The notes under the pieces were generated by a model, which saw nothing but the letters and a program-made list of their open reading frames with translations, did not search any database and had not been told where the DNA came from. Below are positions 55,819 through 64,000 of a stretch of 64,000 nucleotides of DNA, one piece after another (position 1 is the stretch's first letter; each line of letters starts with the position of its first letter). The stretch is taken from NCBI RefSeq assembly GCF_003591035.1, contig NZ_QYUO01000001.1, positions 496,001-560,000 on the forward strand, read 5' to 3'. The DNA is from Noviherbaspirillum saxi (GTDB lineage: Bacteria > Pseudomonadota > Gammaproteobacteria > Burkholderiales > Burkholderiaceae_D). The translations under genes were made by a program, and so were the position numbers.

Positions 55819-56082
55819 ATGACGGCACGCGTTTTAATGTACAGCACTGGAATCTGCCCGTATTGCGTGATGGCAGAACGCCTGCTCAAAGCCAAGGGCG
55901 TCGACACTATCGAAAAGATCCGTGTCGATCTGCAACCGGAGCATCGCGCAGAAATGATGCAAAAGACCGGCCGCCGCACCGTACCGCAGATCTATATCGG
56001 CGATACCCACGTCGGCGGTTTCGACGATCTGAGCGCGCTCGACCATGCCGGCAAGCTTGAGCAGTTGCTTGCCGCCGCCTGA
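55819..56082 (+). CDS. grxC: Glutaredoxin 3
   Basis: 87 residues with dithiol active site Cys13-Pro-Tyr-Cys16 (GICPYCVMAE), TVPQIYIGDTHVGGFDDL with the cis-Pro and glutathione-binding residues. Reduces protein disulfides with glutathione. Followed by an intrinsic terminator. Placement next to secB is typical for proteobacteria. Confidence 0.97.
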   Translation: MTARVLMYSTGICPYCVMAERLLKAKGVDTIEKIRVDLQPEHRAEMMQKTGRRTVPQIYIGDTHVGGFDDLSALDHAGKLEQLLAAA

Positions 56083-56111
56083 TACGGCATCATCCGCAGC
56101 ATCCGAATGAA

Positions 56112-56138
56112 GGGACGGCAGGTTCGCCGTCCTTTTTC
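56112..56138 (+). terminator. Intrinsic terminator after grxC
   Basis: GGACGGC (56113-56119) pairs with GCCGTCC (56126-56132) and is followed directly by TTTTT. Confidence 0.92.
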
Positions 56139-56164
56139 CTTCTCATCCTCAATGAAAGCAGCCC

Positions 56165-56662
56165 ATGTCCGATCAAAATCAACAGCCCATTTTCCAGATT
56201 CAGCGCGTCTACCTGAAGGACCTGTCGCTGGAGCAGCCGAACTCGCCGGCCATCTTTCTGGAACAGGAATCACCGAATATTGAAGTCGCCGTCGATGTCG
56301 GCGCCGAAGCGCTCGCGGAAACCATCTTCGAATCGACCGTCACCATCACCGTGACTGCCAAGATCAAGGACAAGGTCGCATTCCTGGTCGAAGGCAAGCA
56401 GGCCGGCATTTTCGAAGCCGCCAACATCCCTCCCGAACAGCTCGACCCGCTGCTTGGCATCGGCTGCCCGAACATCATTTATCCCTACCTGCGCGCCAAT
56501 ATCGCTGATATGGTCACCCGCGCTGGATTCCCGCCCGTGCATCTGGCCGAAATCAATTTCGAAGCGTTCTACCAGCAGCGCCTGCAGGCCATGGCCGAGC
56601 AACAGCAGCAACCGGAGGGTTCCGGACTGGTCATGCCCGACGGCACGGCAGCAAAGCACTAA
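56165..56662 (+). CDS. secB: Protein-export chaperone SecB
   Basis: 165 residues, homotetrameric chaperone that hands preproteins to Sec[23 protein letters not shown]..., [55 protein letters not shown], all family hallmarks. Presence of SecB supports a proteobacterium. Confidence 0.97.
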   Translation: MSDQNQQPIFQIQRVYLKDLSLEQPNSPAIFLEQESPNIEVAVDVGAEALAETIFESTVTITVTAKIKDKVAFLVEGKQAGIFEAANIPPEQLDPLLGIGCPNIIYPYLRANIADMVTRAGFPPVHLAEINFEAFYQQRLQAMAEQQQQPEGSGLVMPDGTAAKH

Positions 56663-56686
56663 TATAGAGCCCGAGCCGGGCGGGCT

Positions 56687-56721
56687 GCGCTGGCGCTTCT
56701 GCACTCCAGCGGCGCCAGCGC
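56687..56721 (+). promoter_or_regulatory. 10-bp hairpin between secB and the SH3 gene
   Basis: GCGCTGGCGC (56687-56696) pairs perfectly with GCGCCAGCGC (56712-56721), loop of 15. No T-run follows. Possible partial terminator or mRNA end. Confidence 0.5.
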
Positions 56722-56749
56722 ATGCCGAAAATAGAACAGGGAGTCCATC

Positions 56750-57196
56750 ATGAAATCTGCGCGTCTGTTGCTGGCATCCGCCGCGCTGCTGTGCATGGCG
56801 GGAATGGCGCAAGCCATCGATTACAAATCCATCGGTCCGGCCCCGGCAGTGCTGTACGACGCCCCGTCCGCAAAAGGCCGGAAGATGTTCGTCGCGCCGC
56901 GCGGCATGCCGGTGGAAGTCGTGCTCACCTATGGTGATTGGACGAAGGTCCGCGATGCGACCGGCGACCTGTCATGGGTGGAATCGAAGATGCTGGTAAC
57001 GCGACGCAACCTGGTCGTGCGTGCCGCCAGTACCCGTGTGCGCCAGGCGGCCGATGACGGGGCCGCAGTGGCGTTCACCGCCGATAAAGGCGTCCTGCTC
57101 GAACTGATGGAAACCGCGCCCGCCGGCTGGCTCAAGGTCAGGCATCGCGACGGACCGACCGGTTTTGTCAAAGCCGCCGAGGTGTGGGGCGAGTGA
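56750..57196 (+). CDS. Secreted SH3-domain protein
   Basis: 148 residues: signal peptide ending AQA-IDY, then two SH3b-like segments (about 30-75, [36 protein letters not shown]; about 88-145, [47 protein letters not shown]). Periplasmic; such domains often bind peptidoglycan. RBS ACAGGGAG. Followed by gpsA after 46 bp. Confidence 0.9.
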   Translation: MKSARLLLASAALLCMAGMAQAIDYKSIGPAPAVLYDAPSAKGRKMFVAPRGMPVEVVLTYGDWTKVRDATGDLSWVESKMLVTRRNLVVRAASTRVRQAADDGAAVAFTADKGVLLELMETAPAGWLKVRHRDGPTGFVKAAEVWGE

Positions 57197-57242
57197 AGCC
57201 CGGCACCGGCGCACCACTTTTCCCACGCAAGGCAACGACAAC

Positions 57243-58244
57243 ATGAACATCAGCATATTCGGCGCCGGTGCCTGGGGCACGGCGCTTGCCATTGCACTCG
57301 CCGATCATCATCAGGTGGTCTTGTGGGGGCGCGATGCCGGCCTCATGCAGGATGCATCCGCAATGCGTGAAAACACCGCCTATCTTCCCGGTTTTATGTT
57401 GCCCGGCACCCTGACCATCACCGGCGACTTCGAGCGTGCCGCGGCGCATGTCGCCGATCGCGACGACACGCTGCTGATCATTGCTTCCGCAGTGGCCGGC
57501 TTGCGGCCGCTCGCGCAGAGGCTGCAGGCCTACCGCCTTCCCAATATCGTCTGGCTGTGCAAGGGATTCGAAGAGCAGACCCGGCTGTTGCCGCATCAGG
57601 TGGTGCGCGAAGTCCTCGGTCGCGATATCGCGCACGGCGCGTTGTCGGGTCCCTCGTTTGCGCAGGAAGTCGCGCGCGGCATGCCGTGCGCGCTCACGAT
57701 CGCTTCCGAAATCCCGGCCTTGCGCGAAGCGGTGGTCAATGCGGTACATGGCCGCTCCATCCGCGTGTATTCAACCGACGATCTGGTCGGTGTGGAAGTG
57801 GGCGGAGCAGTTAAAAATATTCTGGCCATCGCGACCGGGGTGACCGACGGCCTCGGCCTGGGACTCAATGCTCGCGCGGCATTGATTACGCGCGGGCTGG
57901 CGGAAATCACGCGCCTGGGCGTTGCGCTTGGCGGACGCGCGGAAACCTTCATGGGACTGGCCGGTGTCGGCGACCTGATCCTGACCTGTACCGGCGACCT
58001 GTCGCGCAACCGCAAGGTGGGATTGGGACTGGCCGAAGGCAAACGACTCGATACCATCGTCGCCGAGCTTGGACACGTCGCGGAAGGCGTACGTTGCGCG
58101 CAGGCGGTACGCGCGCTGGCGGCCGAATATCAGGTCGACATGCCGATCAGCAATGCGGTGGCGGCGGTATTGTTCGACGGCGATTCGCCGCGCGAAATGG
58201 TACAGCGGCTGTTGGCGCGCGATCCGCGCGACGAAGCGGCATAA
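57243..58244 (+). CDS. gpsA: Glycerol-3-phosphate dehydrogenase [NAD(P)+]
   Basis: Makes sn-glycerol-3-P for phospholipids. 333 residues: NAD loop [49 protein letters not shown], catalytic Lys in [39 protein letters not shown]. Start at ATG 57243; upstream frame overlaps the SH3 gene out of register. Confidence 0.96.
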   Translation: MNISIFGAGAWGTALAIALADHHQVVLWGRDAGLMQDASAMRENTAYLPGFMLPGTLTITGDFERAAAHVADRDDTLLIIASAVAGLRPLAQRLQAYRLPNIVWLCKGFEEQTRLLPHQVVREVLGRDIAHGALSGPSFAQEVARGMPCALTIASEIPALREAVVNAVHGRSIRVYSTDDLVGVEVGGAVKNILAIATGVTDGLGLGLNARAALITRGLAEITRLGVALGGRAETFMGLAGVGDLILTCTGDLSRNRKVGLGLAEGKRLDTIVAELGHVAEGVRCAQAVRALAAEYQVDMPISNAVAAVLFDGDSPREMVQRLLARDPRDEAA

Positions 58245-58286
58245 CAAACGGCAGACAGGTGCCAGTAATCCGATCGCTTCAAGCGC

Positions 58287-58637
58287 TTAGCGCCCGTTCT
58301 TGCTGTCGTCGCCCTTGCGCAGCATCGTCATCAAGACCGATGCATTGTCGAGCGCATTGATCGCATACGGGGTCTTGCCCTGCAAATAAATCAGCTGTCC
58401 CGCGCTGACGGTTTGCGCCTTGCCCCGTGCCCGTACTTCCACCGATCCTTCCAGGCATTGCAGCGTAAATTCACCTTCGATCTCATGTTCAGGAATCGCC
58501 TTGCCTTTCGGCAGGATCAGGCGCATGACTTCAAAGTCATCAGTGCGCATCAGTGCAATCGATGCCGACTCGGTCAACTTGTCGCCAAGCGGACGGATAT
58601 CGATGAGCTCGCCAGGGTCGGGATGGGGCAGGGACAT
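58287..58637 (-). CDS. Single-domain cupin protein
   Basis: 116 residues: LPKGKAIPEHEIEGEFTLQCLEGSVEVRARGKAQTVSAGQLIYLQGKTPYAINAL, a cupin barrel whose metal His/Glu pattern is largely kept in PEHEIEGEFTLQ. Function unknown. Convergent with gpsA. Confidence 0.88.
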   Translation of the reverse strand: MSLPHPDPGELIDIRPLGDKLTESASIALMRTDDFEVMRLILPKGKAIPEHEIEGEFTLQCLEGSVEVRARGKAQTVSAGQLIYLQGKTPYAINALDNASVLMTMLRKGDDSKNGR

Positions 58638-58960
58638 GGATGGTCTCCGGATACGTGTTCACTATGTTATCAAGACTGCATCAATGCCTGCTTTGTTCCA
58701 TTGTTTCGACGTAGAAATCGCACCATGATTTCATCGTCTCCGCGAAACCGCCGTTGACTGTCTGCTGCAATGCAGCGTTGACTGTCGGTTATCACGCTTG
58801 TGTTCGAGCGGTACGGTAAAACTACCAGGGATATTGCGCTTTTAGTATTAATTCATAAGATTGCCTTGCCTGCAGAACTTCTGCCGTAAAGAGTTCTGCG
58901 CACGCATAGGGCCAGCTATGCGGAAAAAACGAACCTTAAAAAACAATCAGGAGATAACGC
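58638..58960. other. 323-bp interval upstream of the depolymerase gene
   Basis: Contains two direct 11-bp repeats CGTTGACTGTC (58752-58762 and 58776-58786, period 24) with a small palindrome between them, and an AT-rich tract at about 58840-58860 that may hold the depolymerase promoter. RBS AGGAG lies just before 58961. No gene seen. Confidence 0.5.
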
Positions 58961-60715
58961 ATGGTCGGTTCCATTCCGTATGGTCGCCGCCGCTCCACTG
59001 GCGCGCGCGCAATTCTGTCAGTACTTGGTTTAGTTTCTACCGTGGCGGCGCAGGCTGCCATCACCCTTCCAGCCTATAACGTCGACATCAGCCAAAGCTC
59101 GGTATCAGGCCTGTCGTCGGGCGGCTTCATGGCGGCGCAGCTGCATGTCGCGTACTCGGCCACTTTCAAGGCCGGTGCGGGCATTGTCGCCGGCGGTCCG
59201 TTCTATTGCGCGCAAGGCACTCTGGGTAACGCGACCGGCCCCTGCATGGCGGCAACCAGCAGCAGCAAGCCGGCGACCTCGACGCTGATTTCGACCACCA
59301 ACAACTGGGCCAGCCAAGGCGTGATCGATGCAACCAGCAACCTGACGAATTCCAAGGTCTACCTGTATTCCGGCACCATCGACAGCACTGTCAAACAGCT
59401 GGTGATGAACGAAGCCCAGAATTACTACGCGAACTATGTCAACAGCACGAACCTGTTTTACAGGAACAATGTCGCGTCCGAACATGCGATGGTCACCGAT
59501 TACTTCGGCAGCAGCTGCAGCCTGAAGGCCAGCCCCTATATCAACAACTGCAATGTCGATCTCGCAGGTGACATCCTCAAATGGATATACGGCCCATTGA
59601 ATGCAAAGAACACGGGCACGCTGGGCGGTAGTTTCATTGAATTCAATCAGACCGATTTCATTTCCAGCCCGACTTCACATGGCATGGCCAACACCGGCTG
59701 GGCCTATGTGCCGGCCAGCTGCGGCAGCAACCAGGTATGCCGCGTGCACGTGGCGCTGCATGGCTGCCAGCAGGACCCGACTAAGATTCAGGACAAGTAT
59801 TACCGCAACACCGGGCATAACAAATGGGCCGACACCAACAACATCATTGTGCTGTATCCGCAGACCGCGCCTAGCAGCACCGGCAATCCGAACGGCTGCT
59901 GGGACTGGTGGGGTTATGACGACCCCAACTATGCAAAGAAGAGCGGCCGTCAGATGGTCGCGATCAAAGGCATGGTAGACAAGGTAGCAAGCGGCTTCGT
60001 GCCACTGCCGAAACCGACCGGTCTGGTGGCGACCGGCGCTACCGACAGCGCGATTTCTTTGCAATGGAATGCGGTATCCGGTGCGGCCGGCTACAACGTC
60101 TACCGCATGGGAACCAAGGTCAATGGCAGCACGGTGACCGGCACAAGTTATACCGATAGCGGCCTGCTGTCGGGCACCAGCTATACCTATACGGTAAAGG
60201 CTGTCACCTCGACCGGTGCCGCCGGCCCGGAATCGGATCCGGTCAGCGCCAGCACCACCGGCAACCCGCCGCCGCTGGCGACGCCGACCGGTCTGGCCGT
60301 TACGGCAACGACGGCAAGTTCGGCATCTCTGTCATGGAGCACCAGCAGTGGCGCGGCCGGCTATAACGTGTACCGCAATGGCGTCAAGGTCACTGCCAGC
60401 CCGGTCGCGGCAACCAGCTATACCGATAGCGGCCTTGCCGCCAGCACTACCTACAGCTATGCAGTGTCGGCCACCAGCTCCGGCCGCGAAAGTGCCTTGT
60501 CGGCCAGTGTCAATGCAACAACGAAATCCACATTCGTCTGCACCGCAGCGACGTCCAGCAACTATGCGCATGTGCAGGCAGGCCGTGCGTACAACAGCGG
60601 CGGTTATGCGTTGGCCAAGGGTTCGAACCAGAACATGGGCTTGAACAATACCTTCTATACCTCAACGCTGGCACAAACCTCGGCCGGTTATTACATCATT
60701 GGAAACTGCCCCTAA
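58961..60715 (+). CDS. Secreted poly(3-hydroxybutyrate) depolymerase-like esterase with two fibronectin III domains
   Basis: 584 residues. Sec signal peptide (about 12-32), then an alpha/beta-hydrolase domain (about 33-345) of the circularly permuted (type 2) PHB-depolymerase kind: nucleophile Ser52 (SGLSSGG), Asp141 (GTIDST), His175 (SEHAM), spaced 89 and 34, close to the 82 and 34 of the fungal type-2 enzyme. The oxyanion motif ALHGCQQ (about 266-270) lies after the triad. Two Fn3 domains (about 349-432, 437-520) and a conserved C-terminal 60-residue segment follow. A type II secretion operon lies downstream. A palindromic repeat begins on the last base of the stop codon. Confidence 0.88.
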   Translation: MVGSIPYGRRRSTGARAILSVLGLVSTVAAQAAITLPAYNVDISQSSVSGLSSGGFMAAQLHVAYSATFKAGAGIVAGGPFYCAQGTLGNATGPCMAATSSSKPATSTLISTTNNWASQGVIDATSNLTNSKVYLYSGTIDSTVKQLVMNEAQNYYANYVNSTNLFYRNNVASEHAMVTDYFGSSCSLKASPYINNCNVDLAGDILKWIYGPLNAKNTGTLGGSFIEFNQTDFISSPTSHGMANTGWAYVPASCGSNQVCRVHVALHGCQQDPTKIQDKYYRNTGHNKWADTNNIIVLYPQTAPSSTGNPNGCWDWWGYDDPNYAKKSGRQMVAIKGMVDKVASGFVPLPKPTGLVATGATDSAISLQWNAVSGAAGYNVYRMGTKVNGSTVTGTSYTDSGLLSGTSYTYTVKAVTSTGAAGPESDPVSASTTGNPPPLATPTGLAVTATTASSASLSWSTSSGAAGYNVYRNGVKVTASPVAATSYTDSGLAASTTYSYAVSATSSGRESALSASVNATTKSTFVCTAATSSNYAHVQAGRAYNSGGYALAKGSNQNMGLNNTFYTSTLAQTSAGYYIIGNCP

Positions 60716-60873
60716 GGAATGTGTACGGAATAAGTTACCGATTTGGACGCGTCCGACGGGATGCGCTGCAAGGCGCGAGAAGGAGTCATAGCGAGCTATG
60801 GCGACGCCGAGCAACGCTGCAGCGCGCCCGTCGGACGTGAACAAAATCGGGAAATTATTTCGTGCACGTTCCT
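60715..60873. mobile_element. Palindromic repeat element, family B (159 bp)
   Basis: 30-bp imperfect terminal inverted repeats (25 of 30 positions match; AGGAAYGTGYACG start), inner arms CGTCCGACGGG facing CCCGTCGGACG, and a central hairpin CATAGC-GA-GCTATG (60787-60800) that sits within half a base of the geometric centre. No coding capacity. It starts on the last A of the depolymerase TAA. Its central 48-50 bp share spaced motifs (GCGTTGC, GCCATRGCTCGCYATG, CGCGCCTTG, read on the minus strand) with the family A elements. Confidence 0.8.
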
Positions 60874-61214
60874 AAGTAATCTGCCCGGGCCGCATGTTTT
60901 TTTGTATCAAGCGGCTTTTGCGGCAAACTATTTGAGCAAACTCAAGTCAGACAGGGCGCGGCACAGGCATTGTGCCGCGTTCCATCGCTGAGTATGCGAG
61001 CCAGGCCCGGAACATCTTGGGCAAATGACAAGGTGCATGGCTTGTCCAAGGCTCTTTCATTCAAGCCGGCATTCCCTGCCAGCCAAGGTCATTTCGGATC
61101 GCTCATATCGTCAAGGCAACGGTGCTTGCTGAATAGCAATGATGCCGTCTGCGAGTGCTGGCATACTTCGGCCTTATACTAGTGATTTGTTTGTCATTCA
61201 TTTAAAGCAATTCT
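60716..61214. other. 499-bp interval between the depolymerase gene and gspG
   Basis: The first third is the family B palindromic element. The rest holds a 9-bp hairpin (CGCGGCACA 60957-60965 with TGTGCCGCG 60971-60979, no T-run) and a TATACT (61175-61180) that may be a -10 for gspG. No believable protein gene. Confidence 0.6.
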
Positions 61215-61679
61215 ATGTCAAGAAACCAACTCTCCGCTTCACGCCACGCCATGGCGCGCGCAGTCAACCGTGGCTTTACCCTGATCGAAATCATGGTGGT
61301 CGTCGTCATCATGGGCATTCTTGCCGCACTGGCCGTTCCCAAGCTGATGGGACGCGCCGACGATGCGCGCATCACTGCCGCCCGCCAGGACATTGCTACC
61401 TTGATGTCCGCGCTCAAGCTCTATAAGCTGGATAATCAGCGTTATCCATCGACCGAACAGGGCCTGCAGTCGCTGATCGCCAAACCGACCAGCGGACCGG
61501 CCGCCAATGGCTGGAAGAGCGGTGGTTATGTCGACAAGCTTCCCAAGGATCCGTGGGGTAATGCCTATCAATTCCTTTCGCCCGGAGTCAAGGGCGAGAT
61601 CGACGTGTTTTCCTTTGGAGCCGACGGACAACCCGGCGGAAACGGCAATGACGCAGACGTCGGTTCGTGGGATCTTTGA
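61215..61679 (+). CDS. gspG: Type II secretion major pseudopilin GspG
   Basis: 154 residues (or 142 from ATG 61251). Prepilin cleavage site RG-FTLIEIMVVVVIMGILAALAVPK; calcium-site and C-terminal pattern LPKDPWGNAYQFLSPGVKGEIDVFSFGADGQPGG, the GspG hallmark. First gene of a gspGHIJK run. gspC, D, E and F are not upstream as they are in many gsp operons. Confidence 0.96.
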   Translation: MSRNQLSASRHAMARAVNRGFTLIEIMVVVVIMGILAALAVPKLMGRADDARITAARQDIATLMSALKLYKLDNQRYPSTEQGLQSLIAKPTSGPAANGWKSGGYVDKLPKDPWGNAYQFLSPGVKGEIDVFSFGADGQPGGNGNDADVGSWDL

Positions 61680-61699
61680 GTCACCCTTTTTCCATACCC

Positions 61700-62179
61700 A
61701 TGAAGCGTTTTGCGCCGCGTGTTGATGCACGCGGCTTCACCCTGCTCGAACTGCTGGTGGTGCTGGTCATCGCCGGCCTGTTGCTGGGCATGGTGGCGTT
61801 CAACGCGATGCCGGGCGAACGCCAGGCGTTGCAGAACGAAGCGCAGCGCATCGCACTGCTGCTGCAGCTGGCGCGCGATGAAGCAATCGTGCGCAATCGT
61901 CCTATCGCCTTCGAGGCAGACAATACCCGCTACCGTTTCCTGATCCGCGAAGAAAAGGAATGGCAGCCGCTCGGGCAGGATGACCTGCTGCGCGAGCGCG
62001 AGTTTGCGCGCGCGCCGATAGTCCTGTCGATTGCGCCTTCCATCGATGCCAATGCACCAACCTTGCGCATTGTGTTCGGCCGCGAACCGGTCGACAAACC
62101 TTTCGTGCTGACGCTGGCATCGGGCGAAGTCAGCGTCGCGATCCGTGCCGACGGGGTCGGCCACTTCACGGTCGAATAG
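61700..62179 (+). CDS. gspH: Type II secretion minor pseudopilin GspH
   Basis: 159 residues; prepilin motif ARG-FTLLELLVVLVIAGLLLG, then LLLQLARDEAIVRNRPIAFEAD, typical of GspH. 20 bp after gspG; gspI follows after 1 bp. Confidence 0.93.
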   Translation: MKRFAPRVDARGFTLLELLVVLVIAGLLLGMVAFNAMPGERQALQNEAQRIALLLQLARDEAIVRNRPIAFEADNTRYRFLIREEKEWQPLGQDDLLREREFARAPIVLSIAPSIDANAPTLRIVFGREPVDKPFVLTLASGEVSVAIRADGVGHFTVE

Positions 62180-62180
62180 C

Positions 62181-62567
62181 ATGCGCACCTCATATCCCGC
62201 CCGCGGATTTACCCTGCTTGAAGTGCTGGTGGCGCTGGTCGTGGTCGGTACCGCGCTTGGCGCGAGCTTGCGTGCAGTAGGCAGCCTGACACAAAACAGC
62301 TCCGGTCTGCGCGCATCGATGATGGCGACCTGGTCGGCGGAAAACCGGCTGGCCGAGATCCGGCTCACGCGCGAGTATCCAGCCTTCGGCAAGCGCAGCA
62401 AGGATTGCCCGCAAGGCGGCCTGCGGCTGATATGTGAAGAAGAAGTGCTGGCGACGCCGAATCCGTATTTCCGCCGCGTCGAAGTCAGCGTACTGGATGC
62501 CGACAATAACCAGCGCCGCCTGATCAAGCTCGCGCAAATCGTGCCCGACCCGTCGAGGACGCGATGA
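62181..62567 (+). CDS. gspI: Type II secretion minor pseudopilin GspI
   Basis: 128 residues; prepilin motif ARG-FTLLEVLVALVVVGTALGA, then WSAENRLAEIRL, the GspI signature. Overlaps gspJ by 4 nt (ATGA). Confidence 0.94.
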   Translation: MRTSYPARGFTLLEVLVALVVVGTALGASLRAVGSLTQNSSGLRASMMATWSAENRLAEIRLTREYPAFGKRSKDCPQGGLRLICEEEVLATPNPYFRRVEVSVLDADNNQRRLIKLAQIVPDPSRTR

Positions 62568-63223
62568 ACAAACGACGCGGCTTTACCCTGATCGAACTGC
62601 TGGTTGCCATCACGATACTGGCGGTCGTCGCCGTGCTCGGCTGGCGCGGCCTGGATGGCATCGTGCGTGCGCGCCTGTCGCTCAATGCCGATCTGGAACA
62701 GACGCGCGGCATGCAGCTGGCGTTTGCGCAGATGCAGAGCGATCTTGGCAATATCGCCGTCGCGAAGAACATCGGCAACCGTCCAATCCTGTCGTCACAA
62801 GCCGGCCGGATCACGCTGGTGCGCAGCGTGTTTGCCGAGAATCAGCCGTCGCGGGTACAGGTCGTCGCCTATCGGATTCGTGACGGCATATTGATCCGCA
62901 AGGAATCGGTCGCCACCCGCAATCTGGTGGAACTTGATGCGGCATGGCGGGCGATGATCGCGGATACTGATGCGGCGGCGGTGGTCAATCTCACGACTGA
63001 TGTGGTGGCAATGCCGGTGCGTCTTTATGCCCCAAATGGTGGATGGCGTGCGGCAACCGAGAATACGAATATGCTGTCCGGCGGTGGTGGTGGTGGTGGT
63101 GGTGGTGGTGTCGCCCCGCCATCCAATCCGCAGGATCAGCCGACAGGCTTGGAAGTGACGCTGCAACTGCGCGACCGGGCGACCGGGCTGATCAAGGTGT
63201 TTCTGCTGGGAGCATCGGTATGA
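62564..63223 (+). CDS. gspJ: Type II secretion minor pseudopilin GspJ with polyglycine tract
   Basis: 219 residues; prepilin motif RRG-FTLIELLVAITILAVVAVLGWRGLD, GspJ type. Near the C-terminal third it carries ten consecutive Gly (in a surface loop before APPSNPQDQ), encoded by one GGC and nine GGT codons. Overlaps gspK by 4 nt. Confidence 0.93.
   Translation: MNKRRGFTLIELLVAITILAVVAVLGWRGLDGIVRARLSLNADLEQTRGMQLAFAQMQSDLGNIAVAKNIGNRPILSSQAGRITLVRSVFAENQPSRVQVVAYRIRDGILIRKESVATRNLVELDAAWRAMIADTDAAAVVNLTTDVVAMPVRLYAPNGGWRAATENTNMLSGGGGGGGGGGVAPPSNPQDQPTGLEVTLQLRDRATGLIKVFLLGASV
63083..63109 (+). repeat. (GGT)9 microsatellite in gspJ
   Basis: Nine uninterrupted GGT triplets in frame, encoding glycine. 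Slippage would change loop length by whole residues without a frameshift. Confidence 0.9.
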
Positions 63224-64000
63224 CCCTGCGGCCAAATCTCCGGCAGCAAGGCGTCGCGGTCATTACAGCACTGCTGCTGACCACGCTTGCCATTACCATC
63301 GTTGCCAGCCTGTTCTGGCAGCAGCAGGTGCAGGTACGCTCGATCGAGAACCAGCGCCTGCAATTGCAGAAGCAATGGATATTGCGTGGCGCCGTTGACT
63401 ATGCACGTTTGATTCTTACCGCCGCTGACCGTACGCCGAACAGCGATAGTCTGGACGATCCGTGGGCAGTGCCGCTGGCCGAAACACGGCTCGATGACTA
63501 TGTTGAAAATGGTCGTGCCGATACCGATGTACCGGATGCTGTTCTATCGGGTGGTATTGAAGACGCTCAAGGCAGATTTAATCTGAAGAATCTGACACAG
63601 GCCGACGCAACGAAACAGCAAACGGAATTGCTCGCCTTTGGACGCCTGTTGAGCGCGCTGCAACTTAATCCATCGCTTGCACAGGCCACGATGGCATTCA
63701 TTGCATCAACACAAAACAAAGAAATTGAAGGGATTAAAAATCCCGGTCAGCAGGTGCTCGAACTGAACCAGGCGGACGACTTGCTGGCCATACCCGCGAT
63801 CACTCCCGAAGTACTCGACAAACTCAAACCGTTTGTCATTGTGCTGCCCGAAGTAACGGCGCTGAATGTGCAGACCGCGCCGGCCGAAGTTCTCTATGCC
63901 AGAATTGCTACACTGACGCTTGCAGATGCCCGTGAAATTGTCAGCAAGCGGAGAAACATGTCTTTCTCCACCGTAAGCGATTTCGGTGTTCGCATGCAGA
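63220..64000 (+). CDS. gspK: Type II secretion minor pseudopilin GspK (partial)
   Basis: 260 residues visible, cut by the right edge. N-terminal hydrophobic prepilin-like segment QQGVAVITALLLTTLAITIVASLFW without the usual Glu at +5, which is normal for GspK; then IENQRLQLQKQWILRGAVDYARLIL and GIEDAQGRFNLKNLTQ. Caps the pseudopilus tip with GspI and GspJ. Confidence 0.94.
   Translation, partial: MTLRPNLRQQGVAVITALLLTTLAITIVASLFWQQQVQVRSIENQRLQLQKQWILRGAVDYARLILTAADRTPNSDSLDDPWAVPLAETRLDDYVENGRADTDVPDAVLSGGIEDAQGRFNLKNLTQADATKQQTELLAFGRLLSALQLNPSLAQATMAFIASTQNKEIEGIKNPGQQVLELNQADDLLAIPAITPEVLDKLKPFVIVLPEVTALNVQTAPAEVLYARIATLTLADAREIVSKRRNMSFSTVSDFGVRMQ

Noticed and set aside
60743..60991. Small plus-strand frame within and after the family B palindromic element
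   Set aside because: No RBS; its first half is the palindrome itself, so it is unlikely to encode protein.

Overview
The window looks like a chromosomal segment of a GC-rich betaproteobacterium, most likely Burkholderiales and probably Oxalobacteraceae (Herminiimonas, Herbaspirillum or Noviherbaspirillum type). This is inferred from gene order (gatCAB divergent from mreBCD-mrdA-rodA; rsmI/lpoA-yraN-gmhA-BON; birA-coaX-SPOR; argB to slmA; ctpA-envC-gpmA-rhodanese-grxC-secB-gpsA) and from codon style. No database search was possible. There are no rRNA or tRNA genes, no CRISPR array, no prophage and no intact insertion sequence that I can see. Nearly all the DNA is core genome; the accessory part is a block at about 19-28 kb and a few palindromic mobile-looking repeats.

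Layout. 1-3.4 kb: gatCAB (minus strand, gatB cut by the window edge) with a small secreted protein gene between gatA and gatB. 3.7-11.2 kb: the rod-shape operon mreB-mreC-mreD-mrdA-rodA, then rlpA. 11.2-15 kb: rsmI divergent from an lpoA-like gene, yraN, gmhA and a BON lipoprotein. 15.2-17 kb: DsrE and TlpA-type redox proteins and a PAP2 protein. 17.2-18.9 kb: lipA and lipB. 18.9-28 kb: an accessory-looking block that separates lipB from its usual partners ybeD and dacA. It holds a HTH regulator, a winged-helix regulator, an orphan amino-acid binding protein, Asp/Glu racemase, asparaginase, BenE, cupin, DUF3291, DUF2917 and LysR genes, and two copies of a palindromic repeat. 28-35.6 kb: dacA, a hydrolase, a 2Fe-2S protein, a VanZ-like protein and a four-gene MCE lipid transporter. 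35.7-43.7 kb: birA-coaX-SPOR, a second orphan binding protein, an ECF sigma/anti-sigma/CWC cassette, argB, a TraB/GumN protein, a HAD nucleotidase and slmA. 43.9-51 kb: three EamA exporters, one MFS carrier, a pabB-pabC fusion, a small lipoprotein and a MoeB/ThiF enzyme. 51.2-58.6 kb: an sRNA candidate, ctpA, envC, gpmA, rhodanese, grxC, secB, an SH3 protein, gpsA and a cupin. 59-64 kb: a secreted PHB-depolymerase-like enzyme followed by a type II secretion pseudopilin operon gspGHIJK (gspK cut by the window edge).

How the genes work together: much of the window concerns the cell envelope. It covers peptidoglycan elongation (Mre, PBP2, RodA), trimming and separation (DacA, EnvC, RlpA, SPOR protein, CtpA, LpoA-like), outer-membrane lipid traffic (MCE system, BON lipoprotein), export (SecB, type II secretion) and division-site control (SlmA).

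The most unusual signal is a set of three near-perfect palindromic elements of 159-174 bp at 25117-25276, 27890-28063 and 60715-60873. The first two are copies of one family with matched (compensatory) changes in both arms. The third has different ends but the same central core. One element supplies the stop codon of the neighbouring gene and another starts on the last base of one. The second most interesting signal is a probable small RNA with anti-Shine-Dalgarno-like motifs at about 51274-51399 on the minus strand.
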